Source of the DNA: an uncultured Mycoplasmatota bacterium
Lineage (GTDB): Bacteria; Bacillota_I; Bacilli_A; RF39; UBA660
Assembly (NCBI GenBank): GCA_900547995.1
Contig: URIY01000002.1
Span: forward strand, 1 to 64,000
Reading direction: 5' to 3'
DNA: 64,000 nucleotides
A program made the translations under genes and the position numbers. Positions 9,216-19,268 of this stretch are shown piece by piece. Each line of letters starts with the position of its first letter. The stretch's first letter is position 1. Under the pieces are notes generated by a model that saw nothing but the letters and a program-made list of their open reading frames with translations, ran no database searches and had not been told where the DNA came from.

Positions 9216-11675
9216 ATGAAAAAGAGGAGAGGATTTACTTTAATAGAGTTACTTGCAGTAATTGTAATATTGGCAGTAATTGCACTTATTGCAGTACCAA
9301 TAGTGTTAAATATTATAGAAAGAGCACGAAGAGGAAGTGCTCAAAGTAGTGCAAATGGATTGCGAAAAGCAGCACAATTTTATTATTCATCTAATTTAAT
9401 AGAAAACGTTAACGAAGGTGATATAACCTTTACTTGTGATGGTAAAAAATGTATTAGTACTAATGGTTCAATGTTAGAAATTGACGGTACTGTGCCAACA
9501 AGTGGAAACGTTGAAATTAAAATGAATGGTGAAATGGTATTTTCGAATATTATTATAAATGGATATAGTTGCAATATACCTAAAACTGGTAATAGTAAGT
9601 GTTTTAAGAATGGTAAGAATAATGTTTCTGATATTTCTATTGGGGAAGTTACTACAACAGTAAATAGTATTATAATACCGTATACTTTAGACAACGAATT
9701 ATCTTTAAATGTATCTACAAATAAAGAAGATTTAGATGGAAAAGTAGTTCCTATGTCATATAATAATTTGGAAACTAAAAAGGCAAATGTTGCATTATTA
9801 GAAGCAAATAGTGAAAATGTAATTTGTGAGTATGGGACTGATGAACAGTATGGACAATATGGAATAATAGAAAATAATAGTTGCTATATAACAGGATTAG
9901 ATGCAAATACAGTTTATTATTATAAATTAACAGTTGTTAGACAAGATGGAGAAAAAATAGAAAGTAAAGGTAGTGTTGGAACACATAGTTATGTACCAGG
10001 AGAGGTTGTATATTTCAATCCAATTAGTGGTGAACCTTGTTATAATTATAGTAACAGTAATAGTAATTGGAAATACATTGGGCAACCTGAAAAAGCAAGT
10101 CAAAATCAATGCCTAAAGTGGAATATTGTATCATATGATAATGAAAATCATAAAATAAATATGTTAATTGATCATAATGTTACATATAACATAAGTTGGG
10201 AAACAGCATCTGATCCAAATTCTTTATCGGATATTAGAAGTTTGTGGAGTGGTGTAGATAATATTCGACAAATTACTGCAGATGAAATTGCCGAAATAAC
10301 AGGTGCTTCTTCTGAAAATACATTAAAATGGAATTCATCAAAAAAAGGAAAACTTTTAGAAGATGAAACATTAGATGTTAATGCTGATTTGGATACTGAA
10401 GTATCATGGTATTCATTAAATGGTAGTGGTAAAACTTATAATAAAAGTGAAAATGGATGGCAGGTAGTTAACAAATTAAATGGTGTAAGCAAGGTTGGTT
10501 GGCTATATGAAAACACAGAAGATTGCGTGTCATATGGTTGTATGTATGAAGATACTCATTCATCATTTGCATATTGGACTGAAACGCCAATTAATATTGT
10601 CAATAAATATACTAAAATGTGGGTTATTACGAATCATGGTGTTCTAGCAACTGCTTATTCAACAGTAAATGGATTATTAGGAATAAGACCAGTTGTTACA
10701 ATTGATGAAAAAAAACTAACTATTAAGGGAAATCAAAATAATGTTGGCTTTATAAATAAAAAGCCTGATATTAAGGCATATGATGTATATATGAAAGATT
10801 CACAAATTATTGTAAATATAGATAGTGACGTTAGTCTTCGCCAAATACTATGTGAATATGGGGAAAATGGTAAATATACAAATAGTGTGGAGGCAAGTTT
10901 AGGTGCCACGATTGGTTTAGAAGATGGTAAATCGTATAATTATTGTACTATGGAAAATTTATCTGATAATACGAAATATGATTATAAAATCACAGTGACC
11001 GATAAGTTTTATAATAGTAGTATAGTAACAGGTGATTTTATTTTTAAATCAGAAACGACTGATACACCGAAAGAGGACGAAACGAAAAATCTAGTTCAAT
11101 TGGGTGGTTACAATTGGCATATAATTGAAGAAACTGCAAATGATATTACACTTTTGATGGATGCAAATCAACTTGGTGATTATAATCAAATGAGTCATTG
11201 TTCTAGTTCTAATGATGAAAGTAATAATTGTACATATAATGGCAGTTATTATACTTATAGTTGGAGTGACTCTTTGATTAGAAAATATTTGAATGGTCAG
11301 TTTTTAAATGATCTAGAAAGTAAAATAGATAAGGAAATTATAACTATACCAATATGTGCTGATGCATCAAGGGAAGATGGCGAGGCAAGTTATGGTGGCT
11401 ATTTAGTTAGTGATTTAAGAACTGGGCAAACTTGTTCAAGTATTGTTAATGATAAAGTAAGATTATTAAGTTGGAATGAAACAAGTTATGCAGAAATTGA
11501 TACTGATGAGGAAATTTGGATGTGGACAATGGCTTCTTATCCAGATAAATTTGGTGGGATTAAAGCGTCAGAATATGTAAGATTTTCTCTTGGAGTTACC
11601 TCTAAAGGAGCATCTGGCTATAGAAAGAGTGAGAATAATTATTTAGTTCGACCTGTTATTACTATTGCTAAATAA
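9216..11675 (+). CDS. Giant pilin-like surface protein with prepilin leader
   Basis: An 819-residue protein starting with a classic type IV prepilin leader: KKRRG then FTLIELLAVIVILAVIALIA, where prepilin peptidase would cut after the Gly and the hydrophobic helix would anchor assembly. Typical pilins are about 150 residues, so the large extracellular part is unusual. It contains a fibronectin-like stretch (about 150-260), and two related domains resembling DUF6273-type modules (about 265-505 and 625-819), each beginning with a WNIV/WHII strand and ending with a RPVVTI or RPVITI strand. Cysteines are frequent. The frame opens at a TTG (9213), but the ATG at 9216 fits the RBS. It is flanked by a promoter and a terminator, so it is monocistronic. 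No pilus assembly genes are nearby. Confidence 0.85.
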   Translation: MKKRRGFTLIELLAVIVILAVIALIAVPIVLNIIERARRGSAQSSANGLRKAAQFYYSSNLIENVNEGDITFTCDGKKCISTNGSMLEIDGTVPTSGNVEIKMNGEMVFSNIIINGYSCNIPKTGNSKCFKNGKNNVSDISIGEVTTTVNSIIIPYTLDNELSLNVSTNKEDLDGKVVPMSYNNLETKKANVALLEANSENVICEYGTDEQYGQYGIIENNSCYITGLDANTVYYYKLTVVRQDGEKIESKGSVGTHSYVPGEVVYFNPISGEPCYNYSNSNSNWKYIGQPEKASQNQCLKWNIVSYDNENHKINMLIDHNVTYNISWETASDPNSLSDIRSLWSGVDNIRQITADEIAEITGASSENTLKWNSSKKGKLLEDETLDVNADLDTEVSWYSLNGSGKTYNKSENGWQVVNKLNGVSKVGWLYENTEDCVSYGCMYEDTHSSFAYWTETPINIVNKYTKMWVITNHGVLATAYSTVNGLLGIRPVVTIDEKKLTIKGNQNNVGFINKKPDIKAYDVYMKDSQIIVNIDSDVSLRQILCEYGENGKYTNSVEASLGATIGLEDGKSYNYCTMENLSDNTKYDYKITVTDKFYNSSIVTGDFIFKSETTDTPKEDETKNLVQLGGYNWHIIEETANDITLLMDANQLGDYNQMSHCSSSNDESNNCTYNGSYYTYSWSDSLIRKYLNGQFLNDLESKIDKEIITIPICADASREDGEASYGGYLVSDLRTGQTCSSIVNDKVRLLSWNETSYAEIDTDEEIWMWTMASYPDKFGGIKASEYVRFSLGVTSKGASGYRKSENNYLVRPVITIAK

Positions 11676-11699
11676 AGTTTTGATATTTTATAAAATTAA

Positions 11700-11743
11700 A
11701 AAAATGATTAGAAGGAGTATATACTTTTCTAATCATTTTTGCT
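11700..11743 (+). terminator. Terminator after the pilin-like gene
   Basis: A perfect 13-bp stem, AAAATGATTAGAA (11701-11713) with TTCTAATCATTTT (11727-11739), followed by T residues. The TATAAT at 11743-11748 just downstream may be the -10 of the next gene, with no clear -35. Confidence 0.9.
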
Positions 11744-11773
11744 ATAATTATTATAGGGTAAAGTAGGGAGTTG

Positions 11774-14700
11774 ATGTACTTGAAGAAATTATTAAATATT
11801 TTAGTTTTATTTAGTATAATACTCACTATTTTTATGCCACTTACATATATAAAGGCTGATACAAATACTTATAGTGTTGTTAGTATAAAAAGTGATGGTA
11901 GTATAAATGAACTTGGTTCTTACAATGATTATAATAGTGCTTTTAATAAAATGAAAGAATATAATTCTAACGTAAATGATGTAGCCGTTATTAGAAAAAA
12001 CGGAAAAATTGTTTATACATCATATGGTATCTTTAGACCTAGTACAAGTAATTCAACAATAAAAATTTATTCTGATAATGGCTCTTATCTTAGTTATATT
12101 AGTCCGTCATATAATAGTGATACATTGTTTTTAGACTATAATCCAAGTACTAATAAAGTTAAAATAATGATTAGTGGTCTTACGGGATGGGTTAGTTTAG
12201 ATCAAGGTGATATTCATCCTATCTCTTATATAACTGATGGAACAAGTTCTACTTATGATAAAAATAAGAAATATGTTAAAATTTTGTATCCAAATGGAAT
12301 AAGGTTAAGAGAAGGTGCTGGTACTGATTTTAAACAAGTTGGTTGTAATGGTGCTCATACATGTTCATCACAGGATGGTGGAATTTGGGCTAGTGGTTCA
12401 TCAATATATGAATGGTTAAATTATGGTAATGTTACAAATGATGGTACTAATGATTGGTATCAAGTAAATATAAATGGAAATATTGGATATATTGCTAACG
12501 AAGTAGCCACTAAAGATTTGGAAGAATTTAATCCAAATATTGGTCAAAAACAAGATTTTAATACTTATTATTATGTAACTGGAGCGGGTGAATTATATCA
12601 TAGTTATTATGCTACAGTTGCATCAGCAAAGGTGTGGACAACAAAATTAGGAAAATCTCCGTTATATTTAAAAGAAGGCGTTAGGTATTATAGTTTTGAT
12701 GGTAATTACTTTTATGATGATTTTACAAAGATGGTTAACGATTTAAGAAATGGTAATTATAAAAATGCTATCAACAAAATGCCATATTATAATTATTATC
12801 AATATCTTCCAACTAGAACGCAAACACATTATAATGCTGAAAACTTAAATACCTATATTGGGTATGATTCCAAAATAGATAGATCTTCTTATTATCAGTT
12901 AGTATATAATGAAGAAAAGAAACAATATAAATGGACAGCATATGGTGATTGGGATTCTTTCCCTAAAAATCAATCAATGCTTTATGATGAGGGTAATTCC
13001 TTTATAGTATCACAAGAAAAATATGGCGTAAATGCTGCTCAAACACTTGCTCTTGCTATTAATGAAAGTGGTTGGGGAAGAAGTTATATGTCTGTTCGTG
13101 AATATAATATTTTTGGACATGGTGCTTTTGATTCTGCACCTGATGAATATGCTGCTAGTTATGAAAGTATTACAGCAGGAATTATGGCTCATGCTTTTAA
13201 CTATATTGCTAAAGACTATGCTAATCCAATAAATGGATCACATTATTATGGCAGTCATTATGGAAATAAACTAAGTGGTAATAATGTAAGTTATGCATCA
13301 GATGCTTATTGGGGAGAAAAGATGGCAGGCAATTATTATAATTTGGATAAATATTTTGGTTTTCAAGATTTTAGTCAAAGAGCAATACTTGGTATGAAAC
13401 AAACTAGTGAAGCGGCACCTGTTTATAAAGAACCATCAACTAAGAGTACAAAATATTATAATTTAAAAGGTATTTCTAATATTCCAGTTACCATTTTAGA
13501 TACTGTTATTGGGGAAGAAATAAATGGAAATAATGTTTGGTATAAAATACAAAGTGATTTACCAATAGATGAAAATAGAAATTTAATTGATATCAACTTG
13601 GGAACATATAATTTTGATACTAGTTATGCTTATATCCATTCATCATATATCTATAAAGAATCAAGTGAACCGGTGATATACGCATCTGATGTTACAATTA
13701 ATAGTGGTTCTAAGTTTGATGCTCTATCAGGTGTAACAGCATATGATGCATGGGATGGCGATGTAACAAATAAATTAAAAGTATCAGAAAATAATGTTAA
13801 TACTTCCAAAGCAGGTAATTATACTGTTACGTATAAAGCCACTGATAGCGAAAACAATGATGCTATTAAAAGTATAACAGTTACTGTATTATCAAGTAAG
13901 CCGGTAATATATGCTAGTGATATAACAGTTAATATGGGTAACACTATAAACTTATTAGATGGTGTAACGGCTGAAGATTTTGAAGATGGTAATTTAACAA
14001 ATAAAGTTATTGTGTCTGCAAATAATGTCGATTTTAATAAAATAGGAACGTATGAAGTAACTTATAGTGTTACTGATAGTGATAAAAATACAACAACTAA
14101 AACAATAAAAGTTAATGTTATCTTGCCTGAATATAAAGAGACAGATGGGTTATTTTATTTTGATTCATTAAAAGAAGCAAGTGGAAACTTACATATTAAA
14201 GGTTTCTTATCAATAGTAGGGGTAAATAATAATTTAGATAATAGTATTAAATATAATCTTATTTTAAAAAATGAAGATACAGGGATGGAAATAAGTAAAT
14301 CTTTAAATCGTATTACTAATAAAGATAATATGCCATTTAATATCGACAGTGAAAATGGTATTGATTATACTTATTCTTGGTTTGAAGGGGATATAAATAT
14401 TGATGACTTATCTAATGGAAATTATTCATTATATATAACAGCAAATGATAATGAATATATTACAAGAAAACCTATATCTAATGTTTTTGGTGCAACTATG
14501 GTATCAACCTTTAAATCATCTAAAAAAACAGCTTTAATTAGAAATAATTATGAATCAAGAGATGCAACTGTTCAGTTATTTATTAGGGATTCTCTTATTG
14601 GAGAAAAAACAAGTAATTCAAAATATAACATAAATAACGAATATAGTACAATAAAATTTGTTAACAATAATCTTGTTATTAAAGGTGCATCACATATTAT

Positions 14701-15064
14701 AGGTGGTGACTATGCAGACGGTACAAATGTTAGTCGTAAACTTATTTTAGAAAATACCGAAACTTTTGAACAAATATCATATGATATTGGAAGTATTACA
14801 AATGGAGATTATAAAGTTGAACTTAGAGTACCTGATGGTTTTGATAAAACAAGAGCATGGTTTGAAACTAATATTGATATAAGTAATCTTTCAAAAGGAA
14901 CATATGTTATTTATATTGCTACATCATCAAATTTATCCGATTATGGAGAACTTCAAGATATCTTTTCTAGAAAAATAAATGAAAGTGTGACAATAGGAGA
15001 TAAACATTATACATTTAGTGTCAATAAGGAAAAAAGATATCGCATAGAACTTAATGTATCATAA
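11774..15064 (+). CDS. Secreted multidomain N-acetylglucosaminidase (autolysin)
   Basis: A 1096-residue wall hydrolase. Domains seen: signal peptide (1-30, ending YIKAD); an SH3b-like region around 165-250; a glucosaminidase domain (about 395-530) with the likely catalytic Glu in NESGWGRS followed by YNIFGHGAFDS; a second SH3-like stretch; two Ig-like DUF5011-type domains (about 635-790), which are repeats of each other; and two copies of a beta-rich C-terminal domain. Family members cut the glycan backbone for growth and daughter separation. Start is uncertain: GGGAG at 11766-11770 is close to the ATG at 11774 but ideally spaced for a TTG at 11780, giving MKKLLNIL. No LPXTG motif is present, so attachment is probably non-covalent. 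Confidence 0.88.
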   Translation: MYLKKLLNILVLFSIILTIFMPLTYIKADTNTYSVVSIKSDGSINELGSYNDYNSAFNKMKEYNSNVNDVAVIRKNGKIVYTSYGIFRPSTSNSTIKIYSDNGSYLSYISPSYNSDTLFLDYNPSTNKVKIMISGLTGWVSLDQGDIHPISYITDGTSSTYDKNKKYVKILYPNGIRLREGAGTDFKQVGCNGAHTCSSQDGGIWASGSSIYEWLNYGNVTNDGTNDWYQVNINGNIGYIANEVATKDLEEFNPNIGQKQDFNTYYYVTGAGELYHSYYATVASAKVWTTKLGKSPLYLKEGVRYYSFDGNYFYDDFTKMVNDLRNGNYKNAINKMPYYNYYQYLPTRTQTHYNAENLNTYIGYDSKIDRSSYYQLVYNEEKKQYKWTAYGDWDSFPKNQSMLYDEGNSFIVSQEKYGVNAAQTLALAINESGWGRSYMSVREYNIFGHGAFDSAPDEYAASYESITAGIMAHAFNYIAKDYANPINGSHYYGSHYGNKLSGNNVSYASDAYWGEKMAGNYYNLDKYFGFQDFSQRAILGMKQTSEAAPVYKEPSTKSTKYYNLKGISNIPVTILDTVIGEEINGNNVWYKIQSDLPIDENRNLIDINLGTYNFDTSYAYIHSSYIYKESSEPVIYASDVTINSGSKFDALSGVTAYDAWDGDVTNKLKVSENNVNTSKAGNYTVTYKATDSENNDAIKSITVTVLSSKPVIYASDITVNMGNTINLLDGVTAEDFEDGNLTNKVIVSANNVDFNKIGTYEVTYSVTDSDKNTTTKTIKVNVILPEYKETDGLFYFDSLKEASGNLHIKGFLSIVGVNNNLDNSIKYNLILKNEDTGMEISKSLNRITNKDNMPFNIDSENGIDYTYSWFEGDINIDDLSNGNYSLYITANDNEYITRKPISNVFGATMVSTFKSSKKTALIRNNYESRDATVQLFIRDSLIGEKTSNSKYNINNEYSTIKFVNNNLVIKGASHIIGGDYADGTNVSRKLILENTETFEQISYDIGSITNGDYKVELRVPDGFDKTRAWFETNIDISNLSKGTYVIYIATSSNLSDYGELQDIFSRKINESVTIGDKHYTFSVNKEKRYRIELNVS

Positions 15065-15065
15065 A

Positions 15066-15090
15066 AAAGAGACCAGTTGGTCTCTTTATT
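15066..15090. terminator. Bidirectional terminator between convergent genes
   Basis: Perfect 10-bp stem AAAGAGACCA/TGGTCTCTTT (15066-15075 with 15078-15087) with flanking A and T runs, placed between the autolysin gene and the converging PASTA gene, whose stop codon lies within it. Confidence 0.88.
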
Positions 15091-16924
15091 CGTTTATAAT
15101 AATAGTGTAAGTATTACAATCTTTAATGGTTGATCCTGAGGTAATAGGTGAATCATCATGAATATATCCTGCAGGATTATTGCCTGCTTTTGTCGTATAA
15201 TTAAATGTAATATTTGGATATTGTGCTGATAATTTACTTTTCAATGTTGCAATAGTTGTATTTGCAGAACCACCAGTTACCCAGTTTGGTTGGATTACTA
15301 ATGTATATGTATTAGAACTATTACAAGTTGGTGTTACAGGATCTGGTTTTTTTTCTGGCTCTGGTCCATTACTAATAGTTAATGTTATACTAGTATTTTC
15401 AGCAACAACGGAATTTTTACTCATTGATTGTGACATAATATAACCACTATCAACGCTACTACTATATCGATATGTAAATGAACATTTTAATTTAGAACTT
15501 GTACATAATGAACTAGCACTGCTTTTTGTTTTTCCATAAAAGTTTGGTACAGTTGTAGATGGCCCTTTAGAGTATATTACTTTAATTGTCTCATTTAAAT
15601 TAATATATTCACCAACATTAGGTGTGACAGAAATAATTGTTCCAGTAGGGTTTTCATTAAATTCACTATCTTCTTCATAGTGCAAATTTAAGCCATCTGC
15701 CCAAGCTCTAAATGATGCCATACTATCAAATTTTTCCATTTTTAGTTTTCCTTTAGAAATAGTAAGTTCAATGATTGTTCCTTCTTCAACTTTACTATTA
15801 ATAGGGTAGTTACTAGAAACAATGGCTCCGGTTTCTATTTCATTATCATATGCTTCTTTAAATTTTAATTTTAATTTATTATCTGTGATCCATTTTGTGG
15901 CATCACTAACATTCATTGATGTAAAATCAGGAATATTAATTTCTTTACCTTTAGAAATAATAATGGTTACAGTTTGTGTTTTCGGATCAATAGTTGTTCC
16001 TTCTTTTTCACTTTGACTTATACAATAATCTCTAGATATATTATCGGAAAATTCATAAGTTATTTCATATTTAATACCATTTCTTTTTAGCCATAATGTT
16101 GCTTCAAACAAAGATTTTCCTTTCAAATCAATCATTGAAACGCTAGCTAAATCTTCTTCTTTACCAAGGGATACTATAAGTTCAAGTGCATCATTTCTTT
16201 TAATTTCACCATTAATATTTTGTGAAATGATAATATCTTTATCTACTGTATCACTTAATTCATAATTAATACTAACATTGTTCATAAAATTATCATTAAT
16301 TATCTTTAAAGCTTCATCAATATTTAAACCAACTAAATTTTGTAAGATAATCGTTTTATCATAATTTGGCCCACTAGATACTGTTAAATTAATTTCTTTT
16401 ACATCTTTAATTAATGTATTCGCGTCAATATCTTGATTTATGATAAAATATTCTTTAACTAAATCACTGTATTCATAATTCTGATTAATCTTAATCTTTT
16501 TCTGTTCTGCCCAAATAAGAACATCATTTATATTTTTATTAATTAAATTACCAAGCACTTCTCTAGTAGGAAGTTTTATTATATTTAAATTAGTAAGTAA
16601 ATTGAATATAATAAATAGTCCCATAAATATACCAGTTATACTAAGCATAATATTTTTAATTCTATGTTTTTGAATAATTGAACTAATTCCAAAAGTAATG
16701 GTTGTAAGAAAGATAAATAAACTATTTATAATAACAAATAAATTATTTACCTCATTTTTAGAATTTAAAATATTATATATTAAATATGATGCACTAAGAA
16801 GCATTAATAGTGATACTATAATACATAATATAATTAAAGATATCTTTTTTGTTTTCTTTTTTTCATCTTTTTGCTTAATTTTATCAAGACCTTCTATAAC
16901 TTTTGTTTTCTCATCATCTTTCAT
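15086..16924 (-). CDS. Membrane-anchored multi-PASTA protein lacking a kinase domain
   Basis: A 612-residue protein. The N terminus is a charged cytoplasmic segment (about 1-27), then three hydrophobic helices (about 28-52, 62-82 and 90-112). The remainder is extracellular with about six PASTA-like repeats, each marked by a VPN/IPDF-type start, an alpha helix and an ISxG or VSLG end (for example VPNFYGKTKSSASSLC). PASTA domains bind peptidoglycan or its precursors and normally sit on PrkC-type Ser/Thr kinases or class A/B penicillin-binding proteins; neither catalytic domain is here. The last 80 residues are a different domain with a Pro-rich linker. RBS AGGAGGT is well placed. It may sense or scaffold the wall. 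Convergent with the autolysin. Confidence 0.85.
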   Translation of the reverse strand: MKDDEKTKVIEGLDKIKQKDEKKKTKKISLIILCIIVSLLMLLSASYLIYNILNSKNEVNNLFVIINSLFIFLTTITFGISSIIQKHRIKNIMLSITGIFMGLFIIFNLLTNLNIIKLPTREVLGNLINKNINDVLIWAEQKKIKINQNYEYSDLVKEYFIINQDIDANTLIKDVKEINLTVSSGPNYDKTIILQNLVGLNIDEALKIINDNFMNNVSINYELSDTVDKDIIISQNINGEIKRNDALELIVSLGKEEDLASVSMIDLKGKSLFEATLWLKRNGIKYEITYEFSDNISRDYCISQSEKEGTTIDPKTQTVTIIISKGKEINIPDFTSMNVSDATKWITDNKLKLKFKEAYDNEIETGAIVSSNYPINSKVEEGTIIELTISKGKLKMEKFDSMASFRAWADGLNLHYEEDSEFNENPTGTIISVTPNVGEYINLNETIKVIYSKGPSTTVPNFYGKTKSSASSLCTSSKLKCSFTYRYSSSVDSGYIMSQSMSKNSVVAENTSITLTISNGPEPEKKPDPVTPTCNSSNTYTLVIQPNWVTGGSANTTIATLKSKLSAQYPNITFNYTTKAGNNPAGYIHDDSPITSGSTIKDCNTYTIIINE

Positions 16925-16993
16925 TTTTTACCTCCTATTATAACTATATTATACATTATTTTACATTAAAAATAAACTAGTAAAAATTGTCTT

Positions 16994-17021
16994 TTGTAAA
17001 GATTTAGTATTATGTTATAAT
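16994..17021 (+). promoter_or_regulatory. Promoter of the polysaccharide polymerase gene
   Basis: TTGTAA (16994-16999), 16-bp spacer, TATAAT (17016-17021), followed by RBS AGAGGAGA and the ATG at 17045. It faces away from the PASTA gene. Confidence 0.6.
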
Positions 17022-17044
17022 AATTAGAGAATAGAGGAGATACA

Positions 17045-18283
17045 ATGGCAAATATAAGTAATTTTCTTGATAAATATATACATAAAATTATTATAATTAT
17101 TTTACTATTTAATCCTTTTTTGGATATATTAACGTCAATATTTATAAATGTTTTTAAGATAAATTTTACTATAGGTATGATATATAAAACAGTAGTATTA
17201 TTCGCCTTTTTGTACTATTATTTCTTTTGTATAAAAAACAAAAGTAAAAAAACAAGTAATATTTTTATATTATGTATTATTTTTTACTTTCTTATTAACA
17301 TTATTTATCATTTAATGATAGGTAATTCTTTTAAAAATGAGTTTATTTTTACTTTTAAAAGTTTTTATTTTCCTATGTTTTTAATATTAGTTTGGAATAT
17401 ATGTGAATATAAGAAAATAGATATTAAAGATAAATATTTATATTATACGGTATGTATATATGCACTTACTATTTTTGTTGCATATATAACTGGAACTTCT
17501 TTTAAAAGCTATGATGTAAGCAAAATTGGTGCAGTTGGATGGTTTAATTCGGCTAATGAAGTAGGAAATATTGTGGCAATATGTTTACCTATTTGTATTT
17601 CTTATGTTTTTAAATCGAAAAAAATAGTTAATTATTTACTTTTCCTTTTGATATTGCTATCAATAATTATTATGGGTACTAAAACACCAATACTAAGCTT
17701 AATTATATGCTTTATCTATTATTATATAAAAGTCATTATTCAGTTTATTAAAAATAAAAAATATAAATTATTAAATTATCTTTTGTTTAGTTCCTTTTTA
17801 TTAATTGGAATAACTATTCTTTGTTTACCTATGATGCCTTTTTATAAAAATTTAATAATACATTTAGAATATTTAAATATTCATAGCTTTAATGATTTTT
17901 TTAATATTAAATTATTTGATCATTTCTTTTTAGGCTCACGTCTTATGTTTTTAAAAAATACAAGTATAGTATGGTTAAATTCTGATATTATTTCCTATTT
18001 ATTTGGTATAGGAATAGGAATAAATAGTAAACTTATTGAGATGGATTTATTTGATATATTTTTTAGATTTGGTATAATAGGGTTGATAGTTTATATAATA
18101 CCTATTATTTATTTGTTAAAATATAATAGAGTTAAAAATAATAATTATCTAATTTCAATTATATTAATACTTTTTATATCTTTAATAGTTGGACATGTTC
18201 TAATAAAACCAAGTGTTAGTATTGTTGTTAGTGTAATAATTATAAAATATTTAAGAAGGAATGATAGCAGTGAAAAAATTTAG
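17045..18283 (+). CDS. O-antigen ligase/polymerase-like membrane protein
   Basis: A 412-residue protein with about ten predicted membrane helices and one larger extracellular loop (about 270-325), the layout of the Wzy/O-antigen ligase family. Such proteins polymerise or transfer undecaprenyl-linked glycans on the outer face of the membrane. Supporting detail: a family-like NSANEVGNIVAI in helix 5 and MGTKTPILSLI in the next. Sequence is very hydrophobic and AT-rich, so exact boundaries of helices are not certain. Its 3' end overlaps the following glycosyltransferase by 14 bases, which suggests joint action in a surface glycan pathway. Confidence 0.75.
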   Translation: MANISNFLDKYIHKIIIIILLFNPFLDILTSIFINVFKINFTIGMIYKTVVLFAFLYYYFFCIKNKSKKTSNIFILCIIFYFLINIIYHLMIGNSFKNEFIFTFKSFYFPMFLILVWNICEYKKIDIKDKYLYYTVCIYALTIFVAYITGTSFKSYDVSKIGAVGWFNSANEVGNIVAICLPICISYVFKSKKIVNYLLFLLILLSIIIMGTKTPILSLIICFIYYYIKVIIQFIKNKKYKLLNYLLFSSFLLIGITILCLPMMPFYKNLIIHLEYLNIHSFNDFFNIKLFDHFFLGSRLMFLKNTSIVWLNSDIISYLFGIGIGINSKLIEMDLFDIFFRFGIIGLIVYIIPIIYLLKYNRVKNNNYLISIILILFISLIVGHVLIKPSVSIVVSVIIIKYLRRNDSSEKI

Positions 18284-19199
18284 TATTATTGTACCTGTAT
18301 ATAATGTTGAGGCATATTTGGATAAATGCTTGAGTAGCCTTGTAAAGCAAAATTATAATGATTATGAGGTAATTGTTGTAAATGATGGGTCAACTGATAA
18401 ATCAAGAGAAATAATGAAAAAATATGAAAAAGAATATATGTGCATAAAGGCTTTTGATAAAGAAAATACTGGTGTATCCGATACAAGAAACTACGGAATA
18501 ACACTTGCTAGAGGAGAATATCTTGTTTTTATTGATAGTGACGATTATGTTGATAATGATTTTCTCCTTAATCTTGAAAAATATACCTGTGAAAAACCAG
18601 ATATAATTAAATATCAATATAAACTTATATATAATGATCATGTTGAAGTTATGAATGATAATATTAATTCTACTAAAATATATGATGGAGAAACTTTATT
18701 TAAGGAACTTACATATAACAAGAAACCATATGATTTAGCGTGTATATATGCTTTTAATAAAAAGTATTTTGATAATAATAACTTTAAATTTGAAATAAAT
18801 TGTTATCATGAAGATTTTGCTTTAATACCAATTACAATATTAAAAGCACATAGTATCGTTTGTGCAAGTGATGTTTTTTATAATTATGTTCAAAGAAATA
18901 ATAGCATTATGCATATGAATAGTTATGAAAAAAATAAAAAACGTGTTTATGATATGCTTCATCATTTTGATAATATGTATAAAATTATAAATAAAGACAA
19001 CAAATTATCAGAAGAAACAAAAGAACTATTTAATAGTTATATTAGTAATGCTGTCATTTGTAGAATAGATATTTTAAATAATGATGATAAAAAGGATTAT
19101 ATAAAAGATCTAAAGAAAAGAAGAATATTTGATTTAATTCAAAGTAAAACATTTGGTCAAAAATTAAAAAAAATATATTATAAGATAAAGTATAAATAA
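18270..19199 (+). CDS. Family 2 glycosyltransferase
   Basis: A 310-residue GT-A fold enzyme. Seen: FSIIVPVYNVEAYLDKCL at the N terminus, VVNDGSTDKS, NTGVSDTRNYG and the metal-binding FIDSDDYVDND around 88-98. It transfers a sugar from a nucleotide donor, but donor and acceptor cannot be inferred. AAGAAGGA at 18253-18260 is nine bases from the GTG at 18270 (MKKFSIIV), a better fit than the ATG at 18261 that directly abuts it. It overlaps and probably works with the upstream polymerase-like protein. A terminator follows. Confidence 0.92.
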   Translation: MKKFSIIVPVYNVEAYLDKCLSSLVKQNYNDYEVIVVNDGSTDKSREIMKKYEKEYMCIKAFDKENTGVSDTRNYGITLARGEYLVFIDSDDYVDNDFLLNLEKYTCEKPDIIKYQYKLIYNDHVEVMNDNINSTKIYDGETLFKELTYNKKPYDLACIYAFNKKYFDNNNFKFEINCYHEDFALIPITILKAHSIVCASDVFYNYVQRNNSIMHMNSYEKNKKRVYDMLHHFDNMYKIINKDNKLSEETKELFNSYISNAVICRIDILNNDDKKDYIKDLKKRRIFDLIQSKTFGQKLKKIYYKIKYK

Positions 19200-19231
19200 A
19201 AACATCAAGAAATATCATTAGATGTTTTTTT
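19198..19231 (+). terminator. Terminator after the glycosyltransferase
   Basis: AAAAACATC/GATGTTTTT (19198-19206 with 19221-19229), 14-base loop, and a T run. Confidence 0.8.
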
Positions 19232-19268
19232 TCGACATAAATTTATTCTTTCTAGTAGGATAATTATA

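Noticed and set aside
15822..16016. Plus-strand frames inside the PASTA gene
   Set aside because: No RBS and they are antisense to a well-supported coding region.
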